NCBI GenBank assembly: GCA_004000515.1
Contig: CP034537.1
Location: forward strand, 1,054,001-1,118,000
DNA length: 64,000 bases
DNA from: Pseudomonas poae
GTDB taxonomy: Bacteria; Pseudomonadota; Gammaproteobacteria; Pseudomonadales; Pseudomonadaceae
Direction of reading: 5' to 3'
Notes under the pieces: generated by a model
Seen by the model: only the letters and a program-made list of their open reading frames with translations
Told to the model about the DNA's origin: nothing
The model's database searches: none
In this document: in pieces, positions 55,864 to 64,000 of the stretch
How the letters are laid out: each line of letters opens with the position of its first letter
Position numbering within the stretch: the stretch's first letter is position 1
Position numbers and translations under genes: made by a program

Positions 55864-57029
55864 AGCGCGCTTCGAGGCGCTGGATGAGTTTCTGATCGAG
55901 CACCAAGGGCTGTGGAAACCACGGCCCTTTACTCATCTTCAACTCGCCTGGGAATCCCAACATCCCGAGCTTGCACACTGGTTGCGCCAACGCTCGTTGG
56001 ATGACGCCGAAACCAGCCACAACACCCCGTATGACCTGCCGGCCCCCGCGCCTTTCCCACAGCTTGCCGCGCAGGCTCGCCAGCTCAGTGCTGTTGATAA
56101 GTTACCGACCCAGCCCCTGGCACCCGCTCGCCATCGCTTGAATGTTGATGTACCTGGCCGCAAGTGGCAGCAGATCGAAGCCTTCGGCGCCGCGCTGCAG
56201 TTTGCGCAAACACCCACACTGGCTGGACTGGTGCGCTGGCAAAGGCCACCTCGGTCGGCGCCTGCTACAAACAGGGCAACAACTCACCTGCCTGGAATAT
56301 GACCCAGCGCTGATCGCCGCAGGCCAAACCTTAAGCAACCACCACGGCCTAGCGGTAACCCACCGCTTGCAAGACGTGATGGGCGATGTGGCGATCAGCC
56401 CCGAGCACACTCCCGTTGCTCTGCACGCCTGTGGCGACCTGCATGTGCGCCTGCTACAACTGGCCAGTGCGGCCGGCTGCAAACAACTGGCGTTGGCACC
56501 GTGCTGCTACAACCGCATCAGCGCAGACGCCTACCAGGCACTGTCCAGCGCAGGCCGCGCCTCAGCCTTGCAACTGTCGGTGGATGACCTGGGCCTGCCA
56601 CTGAGTGAAACCGTCACCGCCGGCAACCGGGTGCGCCTGCAACGGGACACTTCCATGGCACGACGCCTGGGTTTTGACCGACTGCAACGCCAACTGCGCC
56701 AGTGCGATGAGTACCTGCCCACACCGTCCCTGCCCGCCAGTTGGCTGGACAAACCCTATTCTGACTACTGCCGCGAGCTGGCAAGCCTCAAAGGGTTATC
56801 CACAGGTGAACAGGATTGGGTAGCGCTGGAGGCGTACGGCTGGCGTCGCCTGGCCGAAGTCAGGAACCTGGAATTGCTGCGTGGTCTGTTTCGGCGCCCG
56901 CTGGAGTTATGGCTGGTACTGGATCGGGCGTTATATCTGACCGAAAGCGGCTACAAGGTCGAGATAGGCAGCTTTTGCGAACCGGCATTGACGCCGCGCA
57001 ACCTGATGGTGCTTGCCGAGCGCGATTAA
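55844..57029 (+). CDS. Methyltransf_32-type SAM methyltransferase (one frameshift)
   Basis: About 395 residues after repair. The N-terminal part (MHARDVRARFEALDEFLIEHQGLWKPRPF) leads into a SAM-binding core split between frames: WLDWCAGKGHLGRRLLQ, LEYDPALIAAGQ and LHACGDLHVRLLQ, then APCCYNRISADAY, which resembles the CCY-type motif of METTL25/RRNAD1-like enzymes. The substrate is unknown. The frame breaks near 56208-56215 (AAACACCCACACTGG), one base short. Start at ATG 55844 overlaps the permease end; GTG 55838 is an alternative. Confidence 0.75.
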
Positions 57030-57268
57030 GGGGCAAAATTGTCGCAGGGCGGCCTGTGGATAACTCTGTTGATGAATTCTTGACGGGGCCTGTAATCATC
57101 TACGCTACCGAACAAGAGCCAGGCTGGTCATTTTTGTTCACGCCATAAAACACCCGTAAAACAGGCAGTTGCGAGGTGATGAGAACGGCTCCACAAAATG
57201 GCCGTTTCGTGACAGCCGCATCCAACCGATTGTGCATAAGCATCTGTCGTTAAGCATCTATACGCGCC

Positions 57269-58201
57269 TTACGCGCGGTTTTTCGGCGCCTTCAACAGCC
57301 GGCAAAGGTCGTTGATATCGTCAGTGGCCAAACTCATCACGCGGCTGTCCAACGGGTCAGTGCCAAAGGCCAGGGCTTCGCTGATCGCCATATCGCGATG
57401 CACTTCCAGCGGCGCGCTCTCCAATCGCTGTGTGAACGCCTCGACCATGTCCAGGTTGAAGGCATTGCTGTCATCCAACTGGTTGATCACAAAGTGCACG
57501 CGCGGCGGATACTCACGCCCAAGGTGTGGCGCCAGCATTGCCTCCAGTTGGTCCAGGGTACCCAGTGAGGCTGCATCGGCCTGCGCGACGACCACCACCA
57601 CATCGGCCACGCTCAGCGCTTGTTGGCTGTACACGTTATTGCCGGCGGGGGTGTCGATGATCAGCGTGTGGCGTTCAGTCAGGCCCAAGGTCGAAAGGCG
57701 TTGCGCCAGCCAATTCGAATCACGCTTAAGCCAGCGCTGCAGGTTTTCGCGCTGCTGGGTATCGGTATCGCCAAAGGGGATCACCTGGCAGCCGGCAAAC
57801 CCGGCCTGCTGGATCAGGTTCCACTGTGCATTCTGCAAGCTAGTGCGACCAATGCCCGGCAAGCTAGCGCTGACGCCGAAGTGATGGCGCAAGGCGTTCT
57901 GCGGGTCCAGGTCCAGTGCCACGACGGTTTCGCCTTGTCGCTGCAAACCGCTGCTCAAGGCAGTGGCCAACGTACTACGACCGACGCCGCCATTGACCGA
58001 CACCAGCGCCACCACTTTCGGGCGCGATGTTACGGCATCCACTGGCAGCGTATGTTCATTGGCACTGGGGATTTGTGAAGGAAACGGGGTGCCGTCATCG
58101 ACGGGAATGCTGCCAAAAAAGTGCAGCCGTGCATTCAGCCCTTGGGCATCTCGAGTGACGTTCTTGCCGAACAGCACCAAAAGCTCATCAGTGAAGCTCA
58201 T
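57269..58201 (-). CDS. BcsQ/WssJ-like MinD-type ATPase
   Basis: 310-residue ParA/MinD-family ATPase of the cellulose-biosynthesis type (BcsQ/YhjQ; WssA and WssJ in SBW25). An N-terminal ~70-residue extension precedes the deviant Walker A NGGVGRSTLATAL, then ALDLDPQNALRHHFG, the LIIDTPAG strand and FVINQLDDSNAFN. BcsQ acts in localising or assembling the cellulose synthase at the pole. No bcsA/B/C/Z genes occur in the window. ATG 58199-58201 has a GGGAG site. It is paralogous to the next gene. Confidence 0.82.
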   Translation of the reverse strand: MSFTDELLVLFGKNVTRDAQGLNARLHFFGSIPVDDGTPFPSQIPSANEHTLPVDAVTSRPKVVALVSVNGGVGRSTLATALSSGLQRQGETVVALDLDPQNALRHHFGVSASLPGIGRTSLQNAQWNLIQQAGFAGCQVIPFGDTDTQQRENLQRWLKRDSNWLAQRLSTLGLTERHTLIIDTPAGNNVYSQQALSVADVVVVVAQADAASLGTLDQLEAMLAPHLGREYPPRVHFVINQLDDSNAFNLDMVEAFTQRLESAPLEVHRDMAISEALAFGTDPLDSRVMSLATDDINDLCRLLKAPKNRA

Positions 58202-58317
58202 TACCCAAACTCCCACACGACGCGGCTTAAAGACGTGAAGGGTCGGCAAGGAGAAGGCTTACCGCAGGTCTTTTTGTAGGCGTCTCTGTGGAAGCATTCT
58301 GTGACAATGCAGGCAAT

Positions 58318-58339
58318 GTGTCATTATTTTGATGATATT
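58318..58339. repeat. copy 1 of a promoter-region repeat
   Basis: GTGTCATTATTTTGATGAT recurs almost unchanged at 59422, in both cases ahead of a BcsQ-like gene on the same strand. This implies that the two genes arose by duplication including their upstream DNA. Confidence 0.6.
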
Positions 58340-58408
58340 GCTGTACGTTTTTTAGACAAGCGGCGAGTCGTCAATTTAATGACCAAAAACCCTCAGCCAT
58401 AGGTATTT

Positions 58409-59358
58409 TTAATCAATTCGCCGAAGCAGCGTGCGGCACAACGCATTGATGTCCTGGCAACCGATGCTATTGATGGCAGGGTCCAGCGGATCGCGACCGT
58501 AGGCTTGGGCTTCATTGAACGACGGATCGCGGCGGATCGTGCCCAACAACGCATCGCCCAGGCGCAGCTTGAACACCTCAACCATGTCCTGGCTGAAGTG
58601 ATGGGCCTCGTCCAACTGGTTGATCACATAAAACCGGTGGGGCGATTTGGCGTGCATCAGGTACGGCGAAAGGAAACTATCGGCCTGAGCCAAGCTACGA
58701 AACGACGCGACGTCGGGCTGCACCAACACCAACACAACATCGGCGACGGACATCGCTTGGCTCAGGAACACGCTGTCACCCGCCGGCACGTCGATGACCA
58801 CCGTATCCTGGCCATTAAGCCCGAACCCCGACAAACGCTTGGCCAGAAACTCGCCATCCTGGCCCAGCCAGCGGTTCAGGCTTTGCCGTTGCACGGAGTC
58901 GGTTTTACCAAACGCGACCAAGCGACAACCCGCAAAACCCCGAACAGGTAACGCCGCCCACGCTTGATGAAGCAGGCTCGTCGCCCCGATTCCGGGCACG
59001 TCGGCGGCCTGGCACGCGTGATGGCGCAGCGCATTTTGCGGGTCCAGCTCCAGGGCAAGCGCAGGATGCCCCTGGCGCTGCAGACTACTGGCAATCGCCG
59101 CCGTCAGCGTGGTGCGCCCCACCGCCTTTAGCCGACACCACCACCACAACCCTGGGCGCAGATTGATCCGAGTACACCTGCCCATGGGGCCCCTCTACCA
59201 ATTCAGGCGGATGCAAAAGGCCCGTTGCGCCCAGCTTTAAATCGTCGAGCAAACGCTGCAGGGGGAGGCGACGTCGGCTCGCCCAGACCCGATGGATCAA
59301 CAGGAGGGTTGGCAGCCAGCGCGTTGTATAACTTTGAAATGTCATGCTCACGATTCAA
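58409..59358 (-). CDS. BcsQ/WssA-like MinD-type ATPase, frame broken twice
   Basis: About 316 residues if repaired. TTG start 59356-59358 with a strong GGAGG site gives MNREHDISKLYNALAANPPVDPSGLGEP, an N-terminal segment of BcsR-like flavour about as long as that of the neighbouring paralogue. Near 59205 the frame stops (51 codons) and continues in another as ELVEGPHGQ...RVVVVVSAKGG. At 59124-59130 it shifts again inside the P-loop, where KGGVGRTT needs two more bases (GGTGGGG, probably GGTGTGGGG). The rest is intact: LELDPQNALRHH, VVIDVPAGDS, YVINQLDEAHHF. Unlike other breaks here, these are not single-base losses, so real decay is possible. Confidence 0.72.
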
Positions 59359-59698
59359 TGCCTGCCCTCCTTTTCAATCGACGGGAAAAGAAGACGCGCA
59401 TTGTGTGATATCAGATTGGCAGTGTCAGTATTTTGATGATTTACGATAATTAGTTTCAGATGAACGGCATTTAGTCATTTTTATGGCTTATTGCTTTATC
59501 CTAACAAATCAAACAGTTAACTAAACTTAACGACCAATCCCTTCCATTTTCGCCGAACTCGCCTCACTTCGTATCTGCATGTAGCCGCATTACAGACACA
59601 AACAATACGAAACAAAACCCACCCCCCACGACACAGACCAGATACCTCTCAGGCGCTCAATAGCCCCACACCCACTATTGCCCCCCGAGGACATCGCC
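59359..59698. promoter_or_regulatory. AT-rich divergent promoter region
   Basis: The 340-base gap between the BcsQ-like gene and the DUF2790 gene has no gene. It holds the second copy of the GTGTCAGTATTTTGATGAT repeat (59422-59440) and an AT-rich tract near 59430-59530, well below the base composition of the neighbours. Confidence 0.5.
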
Positions 59699-59926
59699 AT
59701 GAACCCCAACAACTGGAACATCTTCATCGCCGCCAGTCTTCTGGCCCTCACCTTCAACGCCCAAGCCAGCGCGAAGCCGGATATCCAACGCGTACTGTCG
59801 ACAGTCGAAGACAGCAGCGCCGCCTGCGGCGTGGTGAACGCACACATGACCTACCTGGATTCCCACGGGCAAAAACAAGTGCTGGACTACAGCAAATTCG
59901 CCAGCAATTGCGCCGACGGCAGCTAA
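59699..59926 (+). CDS. DUF2790 family exported protein
   Basis: 75 residues. Signal peptide MNPNNWNIFIAASLLALTFNAQASA, then a short domain with CGVVNAHMTYLDSHGQKQVLDYSKFASNC, the DUF2790 pattern with two cysteines probably disulfide-bonded in the periplasm. Such small proteins are numerous in Pseudomonas and of unknown function. ATG 59699 follows a CGAGGA site. Confidence 0.85.
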   Translation: MNPNNWNIFIAASLLALTFNAQASAKPDIQRVLSTVEDSSAACGVVNAHMTYLDSHGQKQVLDYSKFASNCADGS

Positions 59927-60007
59927 TGAAAACGCCCGCATTTCAGGCGAAAACCCGAGCGCCGTGAAAAAACCTGTCATTTCGCAAAAATAGTCAGAAT
60001 TCAGGGG

Positions 60008-60035
60008 TTTACAGAACCTCGCCAATCGCTATAAT
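60008..60035 (+). promoter_or_regulatory. promoter of tRNA-Thr
   Basis: TTTACA (60008-60013) and a perfect TATAAT (60030-60035) with a 16-base spacer, 14 bases before the tRNA. Confidence 0.8.
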
Positions 60036-60049
60036 CGTCGCCCTAACAC

Positions 60050-60125
<76 letters not shown>

Positions 60126-60136
60126 TACGCAGCATC

Positions 60137-60168
60137 AAAAAAGGCTCACCGCAAGGTGGCCTTTTGTT
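60137..60168 (+). terminator. terminator after tRNA-Thr
   Basis: AAGGCTCACC and GGTGGCCTTTT pair around a GCAA loop with a T-rich tail, flanked by an A run on the left. Confidence 0.75.
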
Positions 60169-60368
60169 TTCCCATTTTCATCATTCCCTTCACACCAGCA
60201 TCCAAATGCCGCGTGCCACTCCAACTCCCTTCACTAGCCACTCACAAGCGCTAACGAACCGCGTCAACAAGTGATATCAAAAGGGTGGCATTTTTGTATC
60301 TCGGCTAGCTATTCTCTATCCGATTTGGCGAGCGCCCCGCTCGCTGTCACAAGGACGAGTAGACGCTG

Positions 60369-60677
60369 ATGAGCATTGCGCAACACGAACTGAAAGAGAT
60401 GAATCAACTGCTGGAAAGCGGCGTTAACATCTCAGAAATCGCAATGAAGTACCCCAGCTATGAATACTGGGAAATCTACGGAAGCGTGAAAGACTTCAGC
60501 TTGCTCGGTAAAAAACGGATCATCACCAACCGCCTTAACACCCTGCGCAATAGCGCCACCAAGGCAGAGCGCTCGGAATTGATTGATGAAATCGACACTC
60601 TGATTACCGAAATGTACAACCTGACTAAAAGTAACGGAAAAAAGCTGGTGGACATCAGTAAGGTTCTGAATCGCTGA
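60369..60677 (+). CDS. hypothetical helical protein
   Basis: 102 residues, mostly helix: MSIAQHELKEMNQLLESGVNISEIAMKYPS, then a heptad-like segment ATKAERSELIDEIDTLITEMYNLTKSNGKKL. The first part could be a helix-turn-helix. Codon usage is less GC-biased than the neighbours (many AAA, ATC, AAT). No family recognised. It lies between tRNA-Thr and an element scar, so it may have been acquired. Confidence 0.6.
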   Translation: MSIAQHELKEMNQLLESGVNISEIAMKYPSYEYWEIYGSVKDFSLLGKKRIITNRLNTLRNSATKAERSELIDEIDTLITEMYNLTKSNGKKLVDISKVLNR

Positions 60678-61394
60678 TTGCCCGAAAACTGTTGAAGCCA
60701 GGCGTAGTGTGGAAAACGCCCACAGAGATGTAGCTTTGACAGCAACCCAGGTAGCCAGAACCTTTAAGGCTACGCCACACCGTGGTGGTTCTCCCAAAGT
60801 ACGATTAGCGACCGGCGGCTCGCACGGTCACAGCGATGTGGTGGATGCCTACTTCTACCAGAGTGCCCACTGCGGCAACTCACACCCCTTCATAGCTGCC
60901 TTGCAGCAACCTATCCGCTTGGCCATTTCCTTGCGCCAACCCGCGCCGGTCTCTTTCTTCTGGAAAGAGACCGGCGCTCCAACAGCTGCTGCAGCCCATC
61001 TCGTACAAGGCTTTGCGGCATTCCTCCTTGTGACAATCGGCGTGACAAACACCGAAGTCACCAGCAACAGCGATGCAGATGATGGTGCCGCAGCCCAGGG
61101 AATGGACTGCTCCTGACTGACAGTCAGGCACGCCCCGGTCACCGCATCACTGCCTTCACCCAACTCAGGATCTCGCAGCGTTGGTTTCGTCAGCCAGTGC
61201 AGCCTCCACCCGCCCACTTCTTTGGAAGTGTTCAGGAGGCCAGATCATGAGATGCCCAAGCTACCGCTCGTAAAGAGCCGCCAGTTCCGCGTTAGTGGAC
61301 AACCCTCACAGGTCGCAGGGGCCTTGATCCCTGATAACACTCAACATTCTTGGCGGGATGACGTGGGAAGGTTTCAAAGGTTAGGAGTTTGATC
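60678..61394. other. element-derived DNA with no clear gene
   Basis: A 717-base stretch between the hypothetical gene and the integrase start. Both strands have open frames over 80 codons (for example 60855-61217 minus and 60709-61116 plus), but none shows a ribosome site with a family pattern. The part just before 61395 reads like the leader of the integrase gene. I regard it as leftover mobile-element sequence. Confidence 0.45.
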
Positions 61395-61503
61395 ATGGCA
61401 TTGGTTGGCAGACGGGACGGGCGGAACTTTGGGTATGGACGGCAACTGAGTTATGCCGGGCCACAGGCGCTACGTGATCTGTTTGGCGGAGGGCATTATG
61501 GGC
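61395..61503 (+). pseudogene. N-terminal fragment of an element integrase
   Basis: ATG 61395, with a TTAGGAG site, starts MALVGRRDGRNFGYGRQLSYAGPQALRDLFGGGHYG. I recall this as the beginning of integrase-domain proteins of Pseudomonas integrative elements. After about 36 codons the similarity stops and a different gene tail begins. Confidence 0.55.
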
Positions 61504-61704
61504 GTGCTCTGGCTACCGACGTACATGGCCAACACGTCGGTGGCAAAAGGCGAGCTGGTGCGGCTGTTCAAGGACTCGCAACTGGAGGTGATGCCGATGT
61601 TCGTGGGCTACGCGCCCAATTGTCACATCAGTTTCAAGTTGCGAGTGTTCATCGACTGGATCGTCGAGTTGATGGCGGGGTATGGAGCGCAAATCGCGCA
61701 TTGA
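61500..61704 (+). pseudogene. C-terminal fragment of a LysR-type regulator
   Basis: GVLWLPTYMANTSVAKGELVRLFKDSQLEVMPMFVGYAPNCHISFKLRVFIDWIVELM matches the end of LysR effector-binding domains (WLPxYxV, G-LV-L, VR-FIDW). The helix-turn-helix and most of the protein are missing. It is joined to the integrase start near 61498-61507. Confidence 0.7.
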
Positions 61705-61746
61705 CGGCAGAGGGGAGCATCGGCGACGTCTCCCCTCCGATCCGCG

Positions 61747-64000
61747 CTACGCTTTCGGCTGGCAGATGTAGTTGCCGCTTCGCAGGAAGGTTTCATGCTT
61801 GTTCGGCGAGTAGACGCTCAAGGTGCCCTGCTCGTTGGCCGCGAAGTGCTTCCAATTGCCTTCTTCGAGTACCAGTTCCGCAAAGTTTTCTCCTGTCTGG
61901 CTCACGTAGAGCGCCTCTCGCCCCCAGCGTGTCGTAAACAGACTGACATCTCGTAGATGGGCGCTGGCACTGATGCGAATGTCTTTGGATTGAAGCTTCC
62001 ACTCATAGCCTTTGTCGGACGTCATGACACGATCCGAGTAGAAACACATCACAGTCTGTCCCATACGCGTGATGAGCGGTGCATCGTAGCTGTCGTCTTC
62101 GCTCGCCCAGGTGCAGGTTCGCCAGCCTTTACCGGCAACGTAATAGCTGACGAACGAGGCCGCGTTGTTCTTCTTCTTCAGTGACTTGAATACCCAGTTG
62201 TACTTGCAGAATGCAAGTAAGCTGCTTCCATCGGGCAGCGGCTGGATGCTTTCTACTTCGATTCCCTCCGAGAAGTTCGGTGCGTCTTCCCAGCGCAGCC
62301 ATGGGCCGTCGAGGTCGGCGGTGCAGAAGATGGCGACCTCGTCGTAGCTGCCGGTCTTTGTAGAGTCGAAAATCAGCCCTTTTTCGACGTAGGAGTACTC
62401 CTTGCGCTCCTTGAATCTCCATAGCCACAGGCCGTTGAACCGGATGACCTCTTCAGTTCGGGTGAACTCCCAGCCCTGCGCATCCGGGAAACGGGTCTGT
62501 TTCCAGTTCTGCGCATCGCGGGAGTAATAGAACCCGTCGTTGTAACCCGCTATGGCAATCCATATTCCACCCACGAAATACAGCTGGGAGATGGCGGGGG
62601 CGTTGTCGGTGGCGCTGAGACGCACGTTCTGCCAGTGCTCTCGATCCAGGCTGCGATACACACGGTTGTCGTGGTCGACGATCAACCACGTGATGCCATC
62701 GGTCTTGATGTACTGGATTTTCTCGGGGTCGCAGGGAGGGTGCTGTACCTGACCCCACTCGATGCTGAACAAATGATCCCGGTCATCTTTTTCGATGACG
62801 ACCGACTGTTTGGCCAGCTTTTCCTGCTGTTCCTGATGAAGTCGCTCGGCACGCTGCTTTGCTTTGCGCTCAACCACGGACTCGTCGAATCGACCTTCCA
62901 TGAATTGCGCGAGCTGTTCGGCCACGTCCGCACAGGCATTTGAAAAGGCACCGAGTGTGTCGTCGAGCTGGCGTTCGAAGTGATTGAACTGGTCGTACCA
63001 GTCTCCGTTAGCTGCGGAGTTGTCCAACTCGAAATCGGCATAGCCGGATTCGTCCTTGAAGGAGATCGCGGGCAGGCCCCAGCGCGCCAGCATGCGATTA
63101 CCCTGGTTCAGCGTGCTGGAATGTCCGGAGATGAACTCGCTGATTTTCTTGCGCATCTCGTTCAGCGAGGACAGGCAGGAACCACGGCCAAGAGTGTAAG
63201 CCGTTCCCTCCACTTTGCTGCTGACCTTGCTCAGGAACGAGTCGTCCCATGCTTCCATGAAGAACGAATAATCAGAGGCTTTCAGGGACGCTTTCGTCAG
63301 ATCGAACGAAAGACTGCTGGCCTCATGACCGACCGTGCGCAGTCTGGCGCGAGCCTCGGTGAAGGTCTGCTCAAAACGCAGCTCGCGGTAACGAACGATG
63401 TTTTTCCAGCCGTTGGTCTGCTGCTGCAACTTCTCGGCAGCCGCAAGCACGTGCTCTTCATCCTGTTCGGTACTGATCACCAGCCCACGGGCGAAGTTTT
63501 CCTTGAACTGTGCGGGCTTGAGCGCGTTCAGGATACGCAGAACATGAGGACCTTCGATCTGTTTCTGGCACAGCGTCAGCAGGTAGAACGCATCGAGTAG
63601 CCAGGTGTAGGTCTTGTCGTCGCCTTTGAGCAGATCCTGCAGGATCGGCAAGTAGTCCTGAACCTTGCGGGGGTTGTCCGCCAGTACTGCGATTTCAATT
63701 GGCACCTGCGGGCACCCGGCCTTGTGCGCCAGCAACTCGAGAAACTCCCGGCCCTGTCTGTTCAATGACGCCGAGTTCTCGATGCACAGAGCGAACAGCA
63801 ACAGGTAGTTGTGTCGGGCGTCAAGATCGTCAATGGTGTCGAAGAAGGTGTGGGAGTGGATGTCCGGCAACGACGACACCAGTGCAACCGGCTCGGCTTG
63901 GGCATCTTCGACGGGTTCGTCGGGCAAGGCGTTAAGACCGTGCTGATCCTTGTAAATCTCCAGAGTCAGCAGGCTGCCGCCGATGATTTCCTCTATCAGG
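61747..64000 (-). CDS. large uncharacterised protein, C-terminal part (continues past window)
   Basis: The frame is open from the stop at 61747 to the window edge (about 750 residues seen); a TTG at 63927 lies within it but is probably internal. Three regions: about 130 residues of helices near the visible N-terminus (LLLFALCIENSASLNRQGREFLELLAHKAG, loosely like TerB-type bundles); a long helical/coiled-coil middle (ERKAKQRAERLHQEQQEKLAKQ); and a C-terminal ~330-residue beta-repeat part with YYSRDAQNWKQTRF and VYRSLDREHWQNV, like sialidase/BNR propeller blades. No signal peptide or catalytic motif is seen. Function unknown. Confidence 0.65.
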   Translation of the reverse strand, partial: LIEEIIGGSLLTLEIYKDQHGLNALPDEPVEDAQAEPVALVSSLPDIHSHTFFDTIDDLDARHNYLLLFALCIENSASLNRQGREFLELLAHKAGCPQVPIEIAVLADNPRKVQDYLPILQDLLKGDDKTYTWLLDAFYLLTLCQKQIEGPHVLRILNALKPAQFKENFARGLVISTEQDEEHVLAAAEKLQQQTNGWKNIVRYRELRFEQTFTEARARLRTVGHEASSLSFDLTKASLKASDYSFFMEAWDDSFLSKVSSKVEGTAYTLGRGSCLSSLNEMRKKISEFISGHSSTLNQGNRMLARWGLPAISFKDESGYADFELDNSAANGDWYDQFNHFERQLDDTLGAFSNACADVAEQLAQFMEGRFDESVVERKAKQRAERLHQEQQEKLAKQSVVIEKDDRDHLFSIEWGQVQHPPCDPEKIQYIKTDGITWLIVDHDNRVYRSLDREHWQNVRLSATDNAPAISQLYFVGGIWIAIAGYNDGFYYSRDAQNWKQTRFPDAQGWEFTRTEEVIRFNGLWLWRFKERKEYSYVEKGLIFDSTKTGSYDEVAIFCTADLDGPWLRWEDAPNFSEGIEVESIQPLPDGSSLLAFCKYNWVFKSLKKKNNAASFVSYYVAGKGWRTCTWASEDDSYDAPLITRMGQTVMCFYSDRVMTSDKGYEWKLQSKDIRISASAHLRDVSLFTTRWGREALYVSQTGENFAELVLEEGNWKHFAANEQGTLSVYSPNKHETFLRSGNYICQPKA

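Noticed and set aside
60709-61217. Overlapping plus- and minus-strand frames of 80-135 codons as genes
   Set aside because: They contradict each other on opposite strands and none shows a ribosome site or motif, so none is called as a CDS.

Overview
The window looks like a chromosomal segment of a Pseudomonas from the P. fluorescens group. The evidence is high GC content, many paired REP/BIME palindromes of the GTGGGAGC-GGGCTTGC type, and a run of core genes (hut, glnA-glnLG, secB-gpmI-ctpA, hisBHAF, mutY-yggX) in an order I recall from fluorescent pseudomonads. No plasmid or phage core genes are seen. From memory, the order is collinear, in reverse, with the P. fluorescens SBW25 interval between the hut locus and the wss (acetylated cellulose) locus.

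Layout. 0-3.6 kb: histidine utilisation (hutU partial, hutD, hutC, divergent hutF) with HutC operators and a sigma-54 promoter. 3.7-13.5 kb: lipocalin, small lipoprotein, fbp, a DUF3999/DUF2339 envelope pair, glycogen phosphorylase and a YkgJ-type cysteine-cluster protein. 13.7-23.5 kb: typA, thiI and the nitrogen block glnA / aroQ-type chorismate mutase / cupin lipoprotein / glnL-glnG, followed by a sigma-54-preceded four-hairpin repeat RNA that matches the position and design of NrsZ. 23.5-31 kb: trmL, secB, grxC, rhodanese, gpmI, an envC-like gene, ctpA and a divergent polysaccharide deacetylase. 31-36.2 kb: a Vps62-related gene, a periplasmic binding protein and the his operon (hisB-hisH-DUF2164-hisA-hisF). 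36.4-44.7 kb: a MASE1 membrane protein, an HdeD-like/cysteine-peptidase-like fusion, an OFA-type MFS carrier, AsmA, MutY, YggX and tRNA-Phe. 45-50.8 kb is more accessory: a GT39-type glycosyltransferase, an ArsB/ACR3-like carrier, an antitoxin with a broken toxin, an alpha/beta hydrolase, a YhcG/DUF1016 nuclease and a basic small protein. 50.9-57 kb: a GABA-type permease, a basic amino acid ABC transporter (ATPase, binding protein, HisQ/HisM permeases) and a methyltransferase. 57.2-59.4 kb: two adjacent BcsQ/WssA-WssJ-like MinD ATPases without any cellulose synthase genes. 59.7-64 kb: a DUF2790 protein, tRNA-Thr, a mobile-element scar joining an integrase start to a LysR tail, and the C-terminal part of a large unrecognised protein.

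Regulation hangs together around nitrogen: TGG-N10-GC sigma-54 elements precede hutU, glnA, glnLG and the repeat RNA, and a textbook NtrC site lies upstream of glnLG.

A technical point affects the whole window. About twenty frame breaks interrupt otherwise well conserved genes (hutU, fbp, typA, glnA, glnG, hisA and others). Almost all are single-base losses, mostly in short homopolymers. They are best read as sequencing or assembly indels rather than real pseudogenes, so I give full-length gene spans and name each break.
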